A stretch of 64,000 nucleotides of DNA from Phalacrocorax aristotelis (taxonomy: Eukaryota > Chordata > Aves > Suliformes > Phalacrocoracidae): assembly GCF_949628215.1 (NCBI RefSeq), contig NC_134288.1, positions 992,001-1,056,000 of the forward strand, read 5' to 3'. How positions within the stretch are numbered: position 1 is the stretch's first letter; each line of letters starts with the position of its first letter. Below are positions 1 to 22,500 of the stretch, one piece after another. The notes under the pieces were generated by a model that was given only the letters and a program-made list of their open reading frames with translations, ran no database searches and was not told where the DNA came from. The position numbers were made by a program, and so were the translations under genes.

Positions 1-1598
1 GAGCCAGAACACAGGGAGCAGAATGAGGCCCCATAATCCAAGGGGAAATGGTTAGTGACCTCCTACCTGACCTAAACACACACAAGTCTATGGGGCCAGA
101 TGGAATCCACCAAGGGTACTGGAGGAACCAGTGGATGTGCTCACCAAGCTGCTTTCCATCATTTATCAGCAGTCCTGGTAACTGGAGGGGTCCCAGTTGA
201 CTGGAGATGAGCAAATGTGACACCCATATACAAGAAGGGCTGGAAGGAAGAACTAGACACTGGTCAGCTGGACCTCAGTACCAGGGAAGGTTAAGGAGCA
301 GATCATCCTGAGTGCCATCACACAGCACGTACAGGATAGCAAAGTGATCAGGCCCAGTCAGCATGGGTTTAGGAAAAGCAGGTCCTGCTTAACTAACCTG
401 ATCTCCTTCTATGACACGGTGACCTGCTTAGTAGATGAGGGAAAGGCTGGGATGTTGTCTACCTAGACTTTAGTAAAGCCTTTGACACTGTTTCCCACAT
501 CATTCTCCTGGAAAAACTGGCTGCTCATGGCTTGGGCAGGGGTACTCTTTGCTGGGTGAAAAACTGACTGGATGGCCAAGCCCAGAGAGTTGTAGTGAAC
601 AGAGCTAAATCCAATTGGCAGCTGGTCACAAGTGGTGTTCCCCAGAGTTCAGTGTTGGGGCTGGTTCTATTTAATATCTTTATAAATTATCTAGATGAGG
701 GGACCAAGTGCACCCTCAGTAAATTTGCAGATGACACCCAGTTGGGTGGGAGTGCCGATCTGCTTGAGGGAAGGCTCTTCAGAGGGATCTGGACAGGCTG
801 GATTGTTGAGCTGAGGCCAACTTTATGAGGTTTTACAAGGCCAAGTGCCGGGTCCTGCACTTGGGTCACACCAACCCCAGGCAACGCTCCAGGCCTGGGG
901 CAGAGGGGCTGGGAAGTGCCCAGCGGAGCAGGCCCTGGGGGTGCTGGCTGACAGCCGGCTGGGCATGAGCCAGCAGTGCCCGGGTGGCCAAGGAGGCCAC
1001 CAGCCCCCGGGCTTGTGTCAGCCCTGGTGTGGCCAGCAGGAGCCGGGCAGGGATGGGGCCCCTGTGCTCGGCCCTGGGGAGGCCCCTCCTCGAATGCTGG
1101 GCTCAGGTTTGGGCCCCTCGGGACAAGAAGGGCCTTGAGGGGCTGGAGCGTGTCCAGAGAAGGGCAGCAGGGCTGGGGCAGGGTCTGGATCACAAGTGTG
1201 CTGGGGGGCGGCTAAGGGAGCTGGGGGGGTTTAGCCTGGAGAAGAGGAGGCTGAGGGGAGACCTTATCACTCTCTGCAACTGCCTGAGAGGGGCTGTAGC
1301 GAGGTGGGGGTTGGTCTCTTCTCCCTAGTAACTAGCAATAGGATGAGAGGAAATGGCCTTAAGCTGTGCCAGGGGAGGTTTAGATTGAATATTAGGAAAT
1401 ACTGCCTCACTGAAAGGGTTGTCAGGTATTGAAACAGGCTGCCCAGGGAAGTGGTTGAGGCACCATCCCTGGAAGTATTTAAAAGACATTTGGATGTGGT
1501 GCCTAGGGACATGGTTTAGTGGCGAATTGGCAGCATTAGGTTTACAGTTGGACTTGATCTTAAAGATCTTTTCCAACCTATACGATTCCGTGTCTCTA
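1..1598 (+). mobile_element. CR1 LINE copy A, decayed, 5' end beyond window
   Basis: A CR1 non-LTR retrotransposon in plus orientation. Broken reverse transcriptase sequence runs from the left edge to about 830. A surviving open stretch at 595-828 contains the SGVP motif and the FADD catalytic box (724-735). The following 830-1598 is the C-terminal and 3' region, ending in the CR1-like tail TTCCAACCTATACGATTCCG. Stops and frameshifts interrupt the frame, so this is a dead, old copy. It lies in CPNE1 intron 7, antisense to the gene. Confidence 0.9.
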
Positions 1599-2057
1599 AG
1601 AAGTGTGCCCCTTGGAAGCACTGCTTCTCTCATTTAGCTAGAGAGGAGACCAGAATGCTTGTGAAGGTGACCAGCTCAAGCACAAATGTTATCTGAAACA
1701 ATCCCTACCTCTGGGCTCATCTGTTGAAGCATTAACAAGCCCTTTTATTTCCACTTGACTCAGCAGAGACCAAAACAAGCTGCACCGCTGGGAAAAGTGG
1801 CAGGCAGCTAGCAGACAACAGGCTCAAGGATGTCTTTAGGAATAGGAATGGTAACAGTACCCAAGGAAAACAGAGCAATATAATTCCCACACCAGGTTTT
1901 ATTCTTCCCAGATGTTGGCTTAGTAGTACAAAGATTCAGACAGAAAAAAATCACTTTTGGAGGCAACCACTGAAAGTATATCTCCGAGGTCAATATTAAA
2001 AAGGGATTGTGAAAGACTGAATTAGGGGTGAAGTTACAGGGGATTGAGAAAGCTCAC
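1599..2057. other. CPNE1 intron 7 (right part)
   Basis: Non-coding sequence between the CR1 tail and CPNE1 exon 7. I looked on the minus strand for the next expected copine exon, which starts the segment after the C2B domain, and did not find it. It must lie beyond the left edge. Confidence 0.7.
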
Positions 2058-9660
<7,603 letters not shown>

Positions 9661-12600
9661 AAGGCCTGCTTTCGAAGCCACGGGAGCCACAGAGCCCCAG
9701 TTCTTTGCGGTGACAGCTGTTACGATCTCACAACCTTGTGATAACTAAATTTTATTACGTATCAAACTGCAGATGCTTCTGTCTAAGGAAGAGCCATAAT
9801 TCTCAAAACTGAATTTAGAAGATAAACCTTCAAGCACCAAAGCATTCAAGAGATTGTTGGAGCTCTCAAGCTGCCCAAGTACTTTAAACGTGAATATCTC
9901 AGAGAAGTTCCTTCAGAGTTTGGAAAATAAGGAAATAATTGTTTGCTCTTTCTAGTATCCGAGTATCCACATGGCTTTCTCATAGTTGCAGGGTGTAAAT
10001 ATTTTTCAAAGAGATGAGTTTTTATTAGACAACATTTAATTCCTTAGACCTCCTGGCTGCCACCTACCCTGGACAGATGTTAATGACATCACTTAATACA
10101 CTTTGCCACAGCACTCGGATGCTCCAGTGATGGCGGCAGAACAAAACTGGTGTCCCATAGAATTAGCAAAGCTTTAGGCAAAAAGGATCATAGTTCAGCT
10201 TTCTACTATGGTCACCATCATCATCTGCTTTAACACCAGCATTTTCAGAGAGGTTAGTCTGAAGTAGTCTGGTCAACTGTTCAATCTACTAATTAGAGCC
10301 ACCCATCTTCCACTTCATTCACTTTTCAACACCAAGTAAGACGCACAAAAGAAACCATTGCCTTTAATAAATACGTTCCTCCTAAAATCACAAGTCACAG
10401 GTATCAGGTTTTTTCTTTACCTACACATACCATCCCACCAGACCAGCTTACATCTCACTCTTGCACATCTGTACAGCCTGCAGTTCTGCAGACAACTGTA
10501 CATGTTTGTATGAAACCAGCTGTTTGACAAGGAAGATCAGGACAGCCAGCCTTCACTCCTGTGCCAACATTTCTCTGTTTTTCTCTATCGCAACAGAGAT
10601 TTCTGTACCAACAGGAGACAGAACCAAGAGCACAAAGGATCAGGCGTAAAATTAACCTCAAAGAAACTGCTGCCTGTAAGCTTTAGCATCCCCAAAAAGC
10701 AGCAATGCCTTTCTAGGAGGAAAGCATCACTACAGGCCTCGAGCTGCACACAGAACAAGTCCATACATATTTATTCCATGTTACAAAGACACTGCTGAGG
10801 AAAAGTTAAAAGTTTGAGATAGGAACTGTTAAACCACACAATGAAGCCAGGAGGTGAAGTGACACAAGTCCTCAAACCTGACCACCTCCCATCTGCTATC
10901 TGGATCTTCTCTCCAGGTCAGCAGCAATGCAGTTATGAAAATACTCCACCATTTCCAACGATTTATCTTTCAATACACTCATACCCACAAGGCTGCCTCA
11001 TCCTACTGTTTTGGATTTAGTAATGGCATAGGATTTCCCTGGAGACACGTCCCAGACGTTCTGCCGAATCCCTGAGCAGTTACAAACCACAAGGGTTCCT
11101 TTCCCACTACATCCTCCTGCTCCACCTGGAGATCACAGGGCACCAGCTGACACACGTGACAACCAGGATGCAATGGAGTACAGCCAGGCTGGTTGTTCTG
11201 AGCAGCTGAGCAGGAACTGTTCTTCTAACAGGCTGTGCTCCCTCCTCGCCAACTCGGGGGATAGCAAGCAACTTTAGACAGAACCCTTATGGGAAGAAGA
11301 ATAGCTCCTTAACAGATTCAGATAGATTCATGTTTAATCTGAAAATATCAGTTTGAACCTCAGCCAGAAATTGTTTATACATTGCTGCCTACGGACATCC
11401 TTGAAGAGCACACACAAAGTTTTTTTCCACTTCACAGCTTTCCAAATACACTGTACGGTGTTCTCCAGTTTCAATCCATTCCTTGAATAACAGCAGCAGA
11501 AAATCCTGATCACAGACTACTCAGGGTATCCCAGCAAGAGCAAGGAGCAGGTGGTCTGTTAAGACACAACAACCATTTCAGTCAAGCCTGAAGATCTGCT
11601 TAGCCTCTAGGTAAGCACCTTCACCCAGTTATCCTGTCAGCGCAGCTAGTGGGAGAAGTGCAAATCCCTTGAAACCTGCTTGCATCTGAAAAGCTTAAAA
11701 AGATCAAAAGCGTAATATATTTTCATTCCCAAACACATACACACAAAATACTGAAGGGCGGGACAACAGTGGAATTCCTCAGCAATAAGGAAAACTAGCC
11801 CCAACTTCTGTTATCAGCTATTTTCAAACAGGATTTAGTGATTATAAGCATTGGCTCAAATATTCTTTTCCTCCCTAAAGCAAGAATTCTGGAATTCATT
11901 CTTCATAGTAAACTGTATTTTTCTACAGTAATTGCATCTCTCTTCCTGAACTCAACAAAAACCTGAATTGTTTATGCAAAACGTATCCATTGACTTTCAT
12001 CTCCACCTCCCTCCATAAAGGCTCTGTTCACTTCCTCTGAGGCACGACCATCCTGAAAGCTTTGAAAATGCCATCAATCAGCACTTGTACTTAGGAACAG
12101 CCCCGTGCCTAATACAACCTCCCATCCTGATTCTCTTTAGGCAGAAGCCTGCAATGCTTTTTATTTTCTCTTAAGCTTCTGTGTTCTGAGCACCCACACA
12201 ACCCTGCAACAACTTGGCATTTCATCACTCTGAAAGCTACCCAGCTGGCGCACGCCAGCTCGCTCCCAAGGAGCGAGGGCTGCACTGGCAGCACGGCTGT
12301 GAACGACACAGACCCAGCGGTAACGCTTCATCACTTAGCAGTGCTGTGTGACGGACACATGACACGAGAAAGGTTCTAGTGGTTACTACGCTCAAACAGT
12401 GCACAAAGGCTCTGAACCCAGGCTAAGTATACAGTTTAATGCAATTAAGCTGAAAGAACTTGGGGTTTTATTATTTTTATTAATAGCTTTCCTTTTTTCC
12501 TTGGCATGCCCTCAAAGAACACCAATCTCATTCAGCTTGCAGATTCAATCCAACATTTCAAAAACAAATTTCATGTTGTTTCACTGAGTCTTCATAGAGC

Positions 12601-15600
12601 ACACTTATAAACATACATACACACAATAAATTTAGCTTTTAGACTTGTAAAAATTAATCTTTACTATGACAGAATATTTTTTATATTTGTTGCAACGCTC
12701 AAATTTTTCTGTTTTCCAACAGTTCCAGAAATTCTAATTCACTGATTCCTTACTTCCCCCCCTCACAACCACCCTTGTTAACTAATATGATGTCTATTAT
12801 TTGAAACTTCTGCTTCACAGAAGACAATGGATGTTTCCAAAGCAAAAATAGCAGCAAATGGCTTTCCATAAAGGTATTAAACCACATTCAATTTATAAAG
12901 GATTTATTATAGATTGATCCTTAACAGCTTGCAACGATCACAATGTAACAATCTCTCCAACCCACTCTGCCACTGGCAGAATAAGGTACAGCATGGCCTG
13001 GAAGTCACAAAACTATTCTAGCAGCAGGAGTTCAGTTTGCCGAGTAAAAATGAACTCCAAACATGATAATAAATTCAAACTCTATTTAAAATACATACAA
13101 CAGAGCCCCTGGGTGCACCCCAGCATAGCAGGTTCAGAAGAAAAGGCAACGTAAGCAAGCCACTGGATAAGTGCTGCTGTTAGAAATAGTCTGTAAAATC
13201 ACAACTGACATTACATTATACCCCCACAATCAACAATTTATATTGACAATAGCCATACACATCTGATCTGAAGTTCTCACAACTCGTGGGTCTCAGTGTT
13301 GATAAGCATTGCCTGTGAAGTTTCATCTTGAGCCGAATTCTGCATATTCCTTCCTCAAGGGAAAAAGTTGCCAACACTTCTCTTCAGATCCATCAGGCAT
13401 CTGTATTTTTTTGCCTTTACTTAGAATTGCTCAGGATATAACACCACACTTCGAGGAAAAATAATACATCACCCATGTTATCCCTAGAAACTCTAGAGCA
13501 AAACAGTATCCACAGAAGTCCGTAAGTTCCTGAGCACATACTCCAGAGAAGTCTTTCACTGCTCTACCAGGCATGATTCCCAGTTATTCAAGTAAAACAC
13601 AGAATGGCTCTGGACTAAGTAAGCTTTAAGAAGTGCTCAGATAACAAAACTGAGGTCCAGTTTAAGAAGTCAAAATTATTTTTACTGTGCATACCACCTC
13701 TTCCCTGTAAAGATCATGGACTCCAATAGCTGTGTAATACACATGGAAAAATAAATCCCGTATCTCCAACAAAGCTGTTCTACACTGAACTTGAAGCACC
13801 TCAGTAAAGAAGTTGGTGCTAAATAATCAAACCGAGACAAAAAAAATGCTGCCTTCTAGGAAAATTACGTAGGAGATCCATATTACACGTTCAGAAGAAT
13901 AAGGAGTTACCTGCTACTTTCTGAAGTTTTGTATAAGCATTTCAGAACTTCCAATCCTTTTCACATGATTCTACAGAAAAATCAACTTCTTTTCACATGG
14001 AAAAGAACATTCTCCAATGTAAACAAAATCAACTCCATAGACAAGTCTAACACTAATCTATAATATTTCTTCTAGTAATTCAGCTTAACCGAAGCTTAAA
14101 AGCAAATAAATTATAAGAGAAGAAAGCACTGTCCATATATGCTTGAAGAAAGCTCCAGACAAGAGTGCTGAAAGATTTTAATTGTCCCAATTCAAGAGCT
14201 TTGGAGGGTCTCACATCTCCCCAAAATGCCAGATATGGATATTTGAAGCATAAACAAACTCTTCTGTACCTATCCCTCTGCAGTAGGAGTGCCACCATTT
14301 AGTCGACTAAGGATCATGTATTGAACTGCATAAGGTGTGAATTACTGAATTACAGTATTTGTTTTTATACACCTCCATACCACACTTCAGGCTCAGAAGG
14401 TGAGAAGCTCCCCTTTCCCTTCAGGCTGGGGAGGATGGGGTAAAGGGGAGTACAGGGCGAGAGGGGGTTGTTACTCAGATCACCCCACTATGGCAGCTCA
14501 CAGAGCCCACTGAGTCACCCGGAAGGCAAGAAAAATTTAATAACTTCACAGCAAACACCACCAGCAGTATTTTTAGCAGTGCCAGGAATTATTTCTTCTG
14601 GAGAGAAAATGTTAGCGTTATTAAATGATCCAGACTTGTGGCTCATCTTGGTTTCACTGCTCCCCGTAAAATGGAATATAAGCAAGGATTAAGCACAAGA
14701 AAACCTGCAGTCGGTTCCTAGTTCATCACACTAATAAGTTTTCATCAACTACACCATTCTGTACAGGAATACAGCACGCTCTATTTCAGTGTACACCAAA
14801 TATTACACATTGATTGAAGAACTTGGTTAACTCAAGCTTGAGGCTTTAATACATATAGGACATAATTTAATTTAATTAATAATTTAATTTAATACATAAG
14901 GACAGCTGATTTCCAATGACCTTGTTTTGTACTGGGCTGACCACAGCTTCTGCCTTACGTTCTGCTTACGAACACAACAGAAATGCCAGCAATCCAGCCA
15001 CCGGTACGTACCAACTGCGATCTTCACCATCTTGGCCTTATGCCACCCAACAACTCAAGAAATACACCCAACACATATAACAGACCATCCCTGTTAATAA
15101 GACTTCCACTTCCCAACAACCTAACATGGTCCCCCTCCTTTTCCATTGCTTAGTTTAGTCCCACATGTCACAGTTATCACCCCACTTTCTTCAAAACAGC
15201 TTCTCTCTTCTCCTGCTGTGATCCTGAATAGCCAGACCACCGGAACCAACACTTTCTCAGATTACTGGTTCAATTTTCATGGGGCAGCCTCTTACATTTC
15301 AGTTTTTGATATTACTAAGCTAATGCTGGTACCAAGGTAGTGTCATCACCACTTTCTAAATGTATTAGCAAAACAAAAATTCTAATGCAATCCTACTTTC
15401 CTGAACCCCATAAGGCTCTAAAAGACTTCATAAAGCTAGGTTTGTATCACTACATGCACTAAAAAGCATCTTCATTTTAAGATGAGATTAAGAGAGCCTC
15501 ACGAGAAAGACCAGAGTCCACAAAAATTAGTAAATACAGCCTTTTCCCAGCACACCATCTCTTCCATGGGCCACAGAGCCTCACCCCACAGCCCAGCAGC

Positions 15601-16402
15601 TCTGCAGAGAATATAAATGGCCACAATTCTTTCTACCATTTCATTATTCCTGGGGGTTTGGAGCAAGGATGGTTAAAACCAGCATGACTACAGGCAGACA
15701 ATCAGTATTCCCTATACTGTGTTTCACAGTATGTGTCACCATACATTTTGACTGATCAATCAAAACTTTGTGGGAAGGGGGTTAATTAACTGTTATTACA
15801 AAGTTGACATAAAACGTGAAACAAAAGGCATGTGTTAACTGTTAAAAAATAAACAGAATATTGAATACTATTAAGAACACCTTTATAACCAAACTGCTCT
15901 GGAAGCTTGATTCAGTCCTGATAAGGAGCATCCATGGTCCATCCTTAATTTCATTCTTAAGGTCTGGCCTTAATTTCAGGGATGAGAGCTCCCATGGAGG
16001 ATAGACACAGAGCAGAAAGCTGACAGATGTTTCTGACAGGGTGCAGTGGTGAAGCAGTGAGACTGCGCTGACACTGAACCACTCCAAGCCACGACCGCAG
16101 GTAACCAGCAGCATGGCCACCAGCCCAGACAAGCCTTTCTGAGCTCCAAATTTGACTACAAGCCTTACGCAAAGTTACTGACTATTGCACACCTAAGGCA
16201 CTACTGAATATGCACAGAAATTAGGGCCTAATTCTACTTACTGAGTGGTCTCCACATGAACCCCGAAGCTCCAGTACCACCACAAGAATTTGGGTTTTTT
16301 ATATCTGAAGGCAGCCCACAGGTATGAGTGCTGAGCACATACTGTGGCAACTCGACCTCCGAGACACCCGTGGAAACCAACTGAGAAAGTAACACTCCCA
16401 TT
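9661..16402. other. Non-coding, probable CPNE1 5' intron (left part)
   Basis: AT-rich sequence without a supported gene on either strand. It contains a G-quadruplex motif at 14428-14467 and short ATTTA-type repeats at about 14866-14898. Confidence 0.7.
14428..14467 (+). other. G-quadruplex-forming motif
   Basis: Five G-tracts with short loops: GGGG (14428), GGGG (14437), GGGG (14445), GGG (14455) and GGGGG (14463), loops of 5, 4, 6 and 5 nt. This meets the usual G3+N1-7 rule. It stands alone in AT-rich intron sequence, on the strand opposite to the CPNE1 transcript. Confidence 0.7.
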
Positions 16403-16508
16403 TATAGAATCATTAGGTTGGAAAGGACCTTTAAGATTGAGTCCAACCGTTAACCTAGCACTGCCAAGACCACCACTACATCGTGTCCCTAAGCACCACA
16501 TCTATACA
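16403..16508 (-). mobile_element. CR1 3'-end fragment
   Basis: The sequence starting ATAGAATCATTAGGTTGGAA and continuing through GTCCAACCGTTAACCTAGCA to the GTCCCTAAGCACCACAT block is a CR1 3' end read in reverse. It is a short, 5'-truncated copy of about 105 bp. Confidence 0.85.
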
Positions 16509-19500
16509 TTAATAAGATATCCATATGATAATATATATATCTGTAGATTATCTATGCAATAATAAAAGTAACAAGTTTACAACAGTTTAAAAGAGCTGAA
16601 ATAAAGCACAAGAGTCAGAAATGGGATTGTAATTTCCAGCAGAAAACACAAACGAACTTCAGTCATATCATCATCTTTACTGCAGCTTCCCCCCCACACC
16701 AAGCAAGAGCCACGCCCCAACTCTAGGGAAACAACAGCTTCTCCTCCAAGCTAACCTATACCCTGTTCAGTGTTCACTTTTAACTTATGCACCACCAATA
16801 TCCCCCTTAATTACAACCAACAAGCTGAAAGGCCTGTGCATGCCTTTACTATATATATACACCCTCTGCTTTTCTGAGAAATAAGTAAAACTGACAGGTC
16901 AACACTGATTCTATTTCAAATATTAGTTTGTAATACATTAAATTACAATGGGGTTCAAATTAATACCTGAACTTAAACAAAATCTCAGTTACTTTTCCAA
17001 GCTCTTCATGCAAAAAAAACCCCAAACCAACCACATTTCAAAGATCTTCAGAGCATTTAGGTGCAGAATATTGAAAACCATTTCATTGAAAAACTAACTT
17101 AAAGCAGGTTGGGGCTTTGGAGTCAGCCATTCATTTGGCTGAAGTTGGAACAGTAACTGCAATCCTAGAAGTGCCCACTGACTTCTCCCACCAAGTAAGA
17201 ATTTTTTTTTCATTCCTTTCGTATTCTTTTATTCAGACCCCCCCCCCCCTTGATTCTCAAATATTTATTGCTGAAATGTAAAGAACAACTGAATTGAAAA
17301 ACAGATTTAAAAGCTCAAATATACTGACCTTTGTAACAACCCCAAACATGCCATTTTACATAGCACATCTTTGCCTTTCTCAGGTAAGGCCTCATTCTTG
17401 CCCTTAAAACCCCAGCTATTCCCAGCTCAGGTACAAACAGCTAAACATTCTGTACCATGCCCCACATAAATCAACCCGGCTATGGCTCCTCCACTTCTCA
17501 GTCCAAACTCCTTAAACTGAGATGAAGACTACACCCTATTCCTTCTCTTTGGTTCTTCAACTACACTGTAGCTTCACCACTACTTTCTTACATGCACCTG
17601 TGATTTTTGAGGCAACATCTTGGCATTCATTCTGCTGATCCCTTCAACAGCCTCTACCATTCCCAAAGGCTGGAAATTGAAACCATCCTGTGCTTACTCT
17701 AGAGCCAGCATGATTTTACCCATTCCCCCAGACACAGCCATGATATTATGCAGGCAATGTCAAGGCAGAAGCTCACTATGGTCCATCTGTTTAGACTAGT
17801 ACATACTGTATGAACAGCATGAGTTCAAAATAATACTTTAAAAGGAAATGTGCCAGCAATACATTTTACCAATCTCTGCTGTTTTATCAAACTCACATTA
17901 CTGAAGAATTTGGGTGACCACATAGAACCAATAGTAACTCAGTTAAAAGTTTGCCCTATTTTTCCTTTTGTACTGCTGAATGATCACCAAAAACAACTGA
18001 GATAACCCAGATGAATTCTTTAGACTATTCTCGGTTGCCCTTGAGTTATTACTGCACAGTGCAACTCCCACCTAAGAAATGAGTAGGGACATAAAGCAGA
18101 AGCGACCTTTCAAGTTCTCACACATTAGAGAATCACACTTTCTCACACACTATATACTGTGAGCTTTATTCTTTATGGACTTTAATCTTTAATCTAGATC
18201 CTCATGAAATATGATCTGGAAAAAAAATCCTGTAATATTGCTTCTGCAGTGCTCCTAAGAAATTGATTGATTTCTTTTAATTTATTTCTTCAATTTTTTC
18301 ATTGCAAGTCAAGCCTTTCTTATGCCAACACTGTCTTTTACTTCTTTCTCCATTTGAGTAGGTTTCTTTTTAAGATAGTCACATCCCCACAATACTTTTC
18401 TGCCACTTAATTATTACCATCTGTGTATAAATATCTTCACTTCTCCATCCTAATCTGCTGCAGAATAATGATGCTTCAAAGCAGAAACACCTACAAAAAA
18501 ATCCCCACCACCACAAAAACCTGAAACTGAGGAAGCAGAATAAAATTAAGGATTTGGCAAGGTATTTTAAAAGTCTCTCCCCCATTCAGACTCACAACAG
18601 AAGTATTTAAAGGCCACAAAACACCACACTGACCTTGCGTCCCTTTTTTGATCTCCTCCAGATCCAACCTCTCCTGTCAGTGTATCTTCACCCATTACGA
18701 CAATGGATTCAAGCTATTCTGCTTGTCTCAGTGCCAAGCAGGCCAAAACGATCATAAAATCTCCCTGCATTAAGAAGGAACGGATTCCGCAACTGCAAAC
18801 AGACTGGTATTTCCTCAAGCTTCTTCCATGTCTGCTACCCATAGTATATGTACTGCAATACTTTTCAACCTATACACTAAAAAACCTATCTGTTTTCATT
18901 AAGTTTGAACTTGCTATGACTCTGTTCCACACCCTTTAGAAAACATGACTCTAAGTTAAGAGCCTGAAAACCCCTATAACCCAATACTGGTAAATCTTAG
19001 GTTCTCCCACATGTGAGCATCTTTGTTTTCTCAAAGTGAAATGAGCATTTCCAACAATTTTTTAATACATATGACCAAACTAAGGCAGAGAGAAGTTCTC
19101 TGAGCAAAAACTTCTGTGATGAAAAACCTAGAGTAAATTTAACAGCTGTAAAAGCATCAATTGAATTACATTTACTCTAAGCAGAGACTTGGAGTTATCG
19201 CCATTAGGTGGAACCTGCAGACTCTGGTTACACATTGCACATTCTCTGGGCAGCAGAGCACTATCTGCATAGTATGAGAACAGTTGAACAACCAAGACGG
19301 GCAGCAGCCAGGACAAAACATGGGACAGGCTCCGCACATCAGCAGTCCGTTCATCGCAGATCCTTCACCAGTAGGCCTTTTAGATGTACCTAATGCTCTG
19401 GCAGAGGGATTTGCAGATCACAAAATGATTAAAACAGTATCTGTTTTCACGTTTTACGTGTAAGCACCTTGGAGTGTGCGCTGCTCAAAAACATTGAAAA

Positions 19501-22500
19501 CAACAGGGTTTTACTACCTTTTAAAGGCTAAACAAGGAAGGTTACATCCACCACTACCAACAGTAGCTGGCACAGAACTTGATTATAGGGATCCCTTTCA
19601 CCTTTCACAGTAACAGAATTAAAAGATCATAATATGGTTGTATTCAGTCAAGTCACTGCACTGAAAATAGCTGATATTTAATAGAGATATAACATTATCT
19701 GCACACTCTTTAGGATTTATATTACACTGATTTATTATTGGTTTTCTTTAAACCAAAGCATTTTTGGTTTCAGAAAACTTACTCTTGTTTATCTTCTATT
19801 CACAGGCACAACCAAGGACAAATTTTAACATGAAAAGAGCAGAAGTCATCCAGCAGAAGGAAAACACTGCACTCTCCTTTCTGCTCCTGGACTAATTAGG
19901 GTACGTGTATGCAATTTTTCAGATATACTTGAAAGGCTGTTTCCTTCAAAGGATGCATCCAGTCTACTCAGAATGCTCTTACATACTAAGAGATAATTAT
20001 TGACTTAAGTGACTACAGTTGTGTTTAAAAACCTTAAAACAGACTTGACCATCAAAACCAATTCTGATTTACATTCTAAGAATACAGAAGACTTAAGGGC
20101 TCAGGTTTAACTATTTAACAGCAAACCATTTAGATCAGTTACACCTCATACATTCTATCATTAACAACTGAATTTAAATTTCACATTAGTTTAAGAATTT
20201 AACTGTCTACTCACTGTTTCACTCTTTCACATAAGCTCAGTGCTGAAGTTTCTGAACCACAAACATTCTTAATTAGATTAGGGCATCACTTTGTTGTTTT
20301 TACTAAAGCTAAGAGTGCAACTTTGGCCTTAACCTTTCAACTTCAACCCTAATGTCACTTTACTGACATTAATGCTGATGTGCCTTTAATGTGAGGATGA
20401 AAACATTCTGACACTGTTTTACTGGTTACTCAGACAAATTAGCTATACACTGCCACCCTGCATACACACTTACCTCACTCCTAAAAGCATTCAACTCCAT
20501 AGATGAAAAGAGCTCTAAGTGCTAGAAAAAACACTCCATTTATTCGTATGAGACTGGACCTCTAACACAGAGGACTGGCTCTGCAGCAATGCTGGAATGC
20601 AGTGGGGGAATCCTAGGCAAGTGAATTAGTAGTAAGTTAACAACTCTGCCTCCCCTCCTTGAAGAAGAGAGCTACCCCTACATTCAGTCAATGAACCACC
20701 AGTGCCTAATTTTACTTTAATTAGCCTCTTTGCTTTTGTAGCTGGTTGCATTAGTGTTCAATAAAATGGGCTTTATAAATACAGCCCTTTTATTAGAAAC
20801 ACTTAACTAATAATGAAATGGTATCAGCATAATTTTCACATTCAAGCTGAGCTTCCTGTTCAAACAAGCAAGGACTTTTCACATGCTACAGCCATCCTCC
20901 CGTCAAAACAAGCAGCAATACTTTCGTTATACTGCTGAAAACAAAAGTTTCATTAAAAACTCACATTATGGAGCACACTCTGGCAGCCAGGTCTCTAAGC
21001 AAACAGGTGCTACACAGTCTTGAAATCTTAGTGACAGCAGGCCTATGAATTTTATCATTAAAGGCACTCAGTCAAAATTACCTAAAAGGAATTCTTTAAA
21101 TAGTTTAGGTTCTGACTACATTGCTATTTTCCTCCCAAAATCTGCCTTCATTTTTAAGTGACTAGAAAGCATTTATAAGCTTTCTACCGTCACAAAAACC
21201 AACACTAGATCCACATGATCACATTTAATTGGAAATGGCTGAAGTGAAATTAATTGTTTGAAAGTACGAAATAGCTAGCTGGAAGTTCCACCTACCTTCA
21301 GATGGATCAGAAATAAGTGCAATACCATCCTACCGATTCTTTGGTTAACAATACTGTAACTACAGTGTGACGATTTCAAAAAGATACCTGCCTTCCAGGA
21401 GCAGTGACAGGTCCAAAAAGGCAGACTATGCTAACCAAGAGAGTTTTAGGCAGGATCAATTCCTGTTTCCCTTGTGCAAGCCTTCCGAGTCCTAAATTTT
21501 CAGGTTTCAACTCTACAAGGAAACTGTACTGCCTCGACTATATACTGTAAAGGCAATCCCCATTCCAACCCTTGAAGTTATCCTGATTGTGATCTATCAT
21601 CAACTGAATGAGGAACTACAGTCTAGTTCACTGGTAACTTGTAAAAGACCTCCCAAAAGCTGGGGAAAAACAGTGAAGTAAATAGAGTTACAAAATTGAT
21701 TTTGTGGAAATCAGACTCACATTAAAAGAAACATATTCGCCGTTTCTGAAAGTTTAATATACTTTGGAAGCAACTGGTAAGACCATTTGAACTTGACTGT
21801 AGACATGGGAACATACAAGAAAAAAAACAGCCACAAAGGAGCAAGTTTTGACTCCACAGAAGAAATAAAGGAACTCAGGTCAGAATTCAACAGGTTGCTT
21901 CTCTCTTAAGCTGCAATGCTGTGAATACATCTATAAAAACACAAGAATGATAACAAAGAAAGCTGCACTGAAGTGAGTGCCAGTGCATGAAAGAGTCACA
22001 ACTAAACCATCTGACACCTGTGTTCAGTCTGGAGCTATGGAAAAGGAACACTTTCAGGACTCGTTTTCTTACATATTGTATTTATACCCATGAGTAAAAA
22101 GCATCGACATCAGGAAGATGGGAAGCACTCCCTGCACAAACACACAAACATTCCATATAGTAACAAAGCTCCAAGAAAATCACTGACAAAGTAATCTGTA
22201 TAGAAAATAAGCTACAGTATACCTACCTGATCATAAGATAAGGGGAAGAGTAGCGAGTTCAGTACACAGCCACAACCCTTAAGTCGAACGCATACTACCA
22301 GCCAACACATTTTCATCCCGTGGGAAAGCTAAATCTTTCAACTACAATCACGTTCTCACTGCCAAAAACAGATAGGAAGAGAATCCCTTGAGGCTACTCT
22401 TCCTGCAGAAACATTTAACAGTTTCACTTCCTCTTCCACCAGGAGGAAGAGTCATTCGCTCTGTACGAAAACTCTAGCTCAGTTTTCCAAAAACCATGAA

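Noticed and set aside
10190-10230. Possible box C/D snoRNA on the minus strand (repeated TCATCA near 10215)
   Set aside because: The only nearby box D candidate is too close, and there is no closing stem. The run is a simple ATC repeat.
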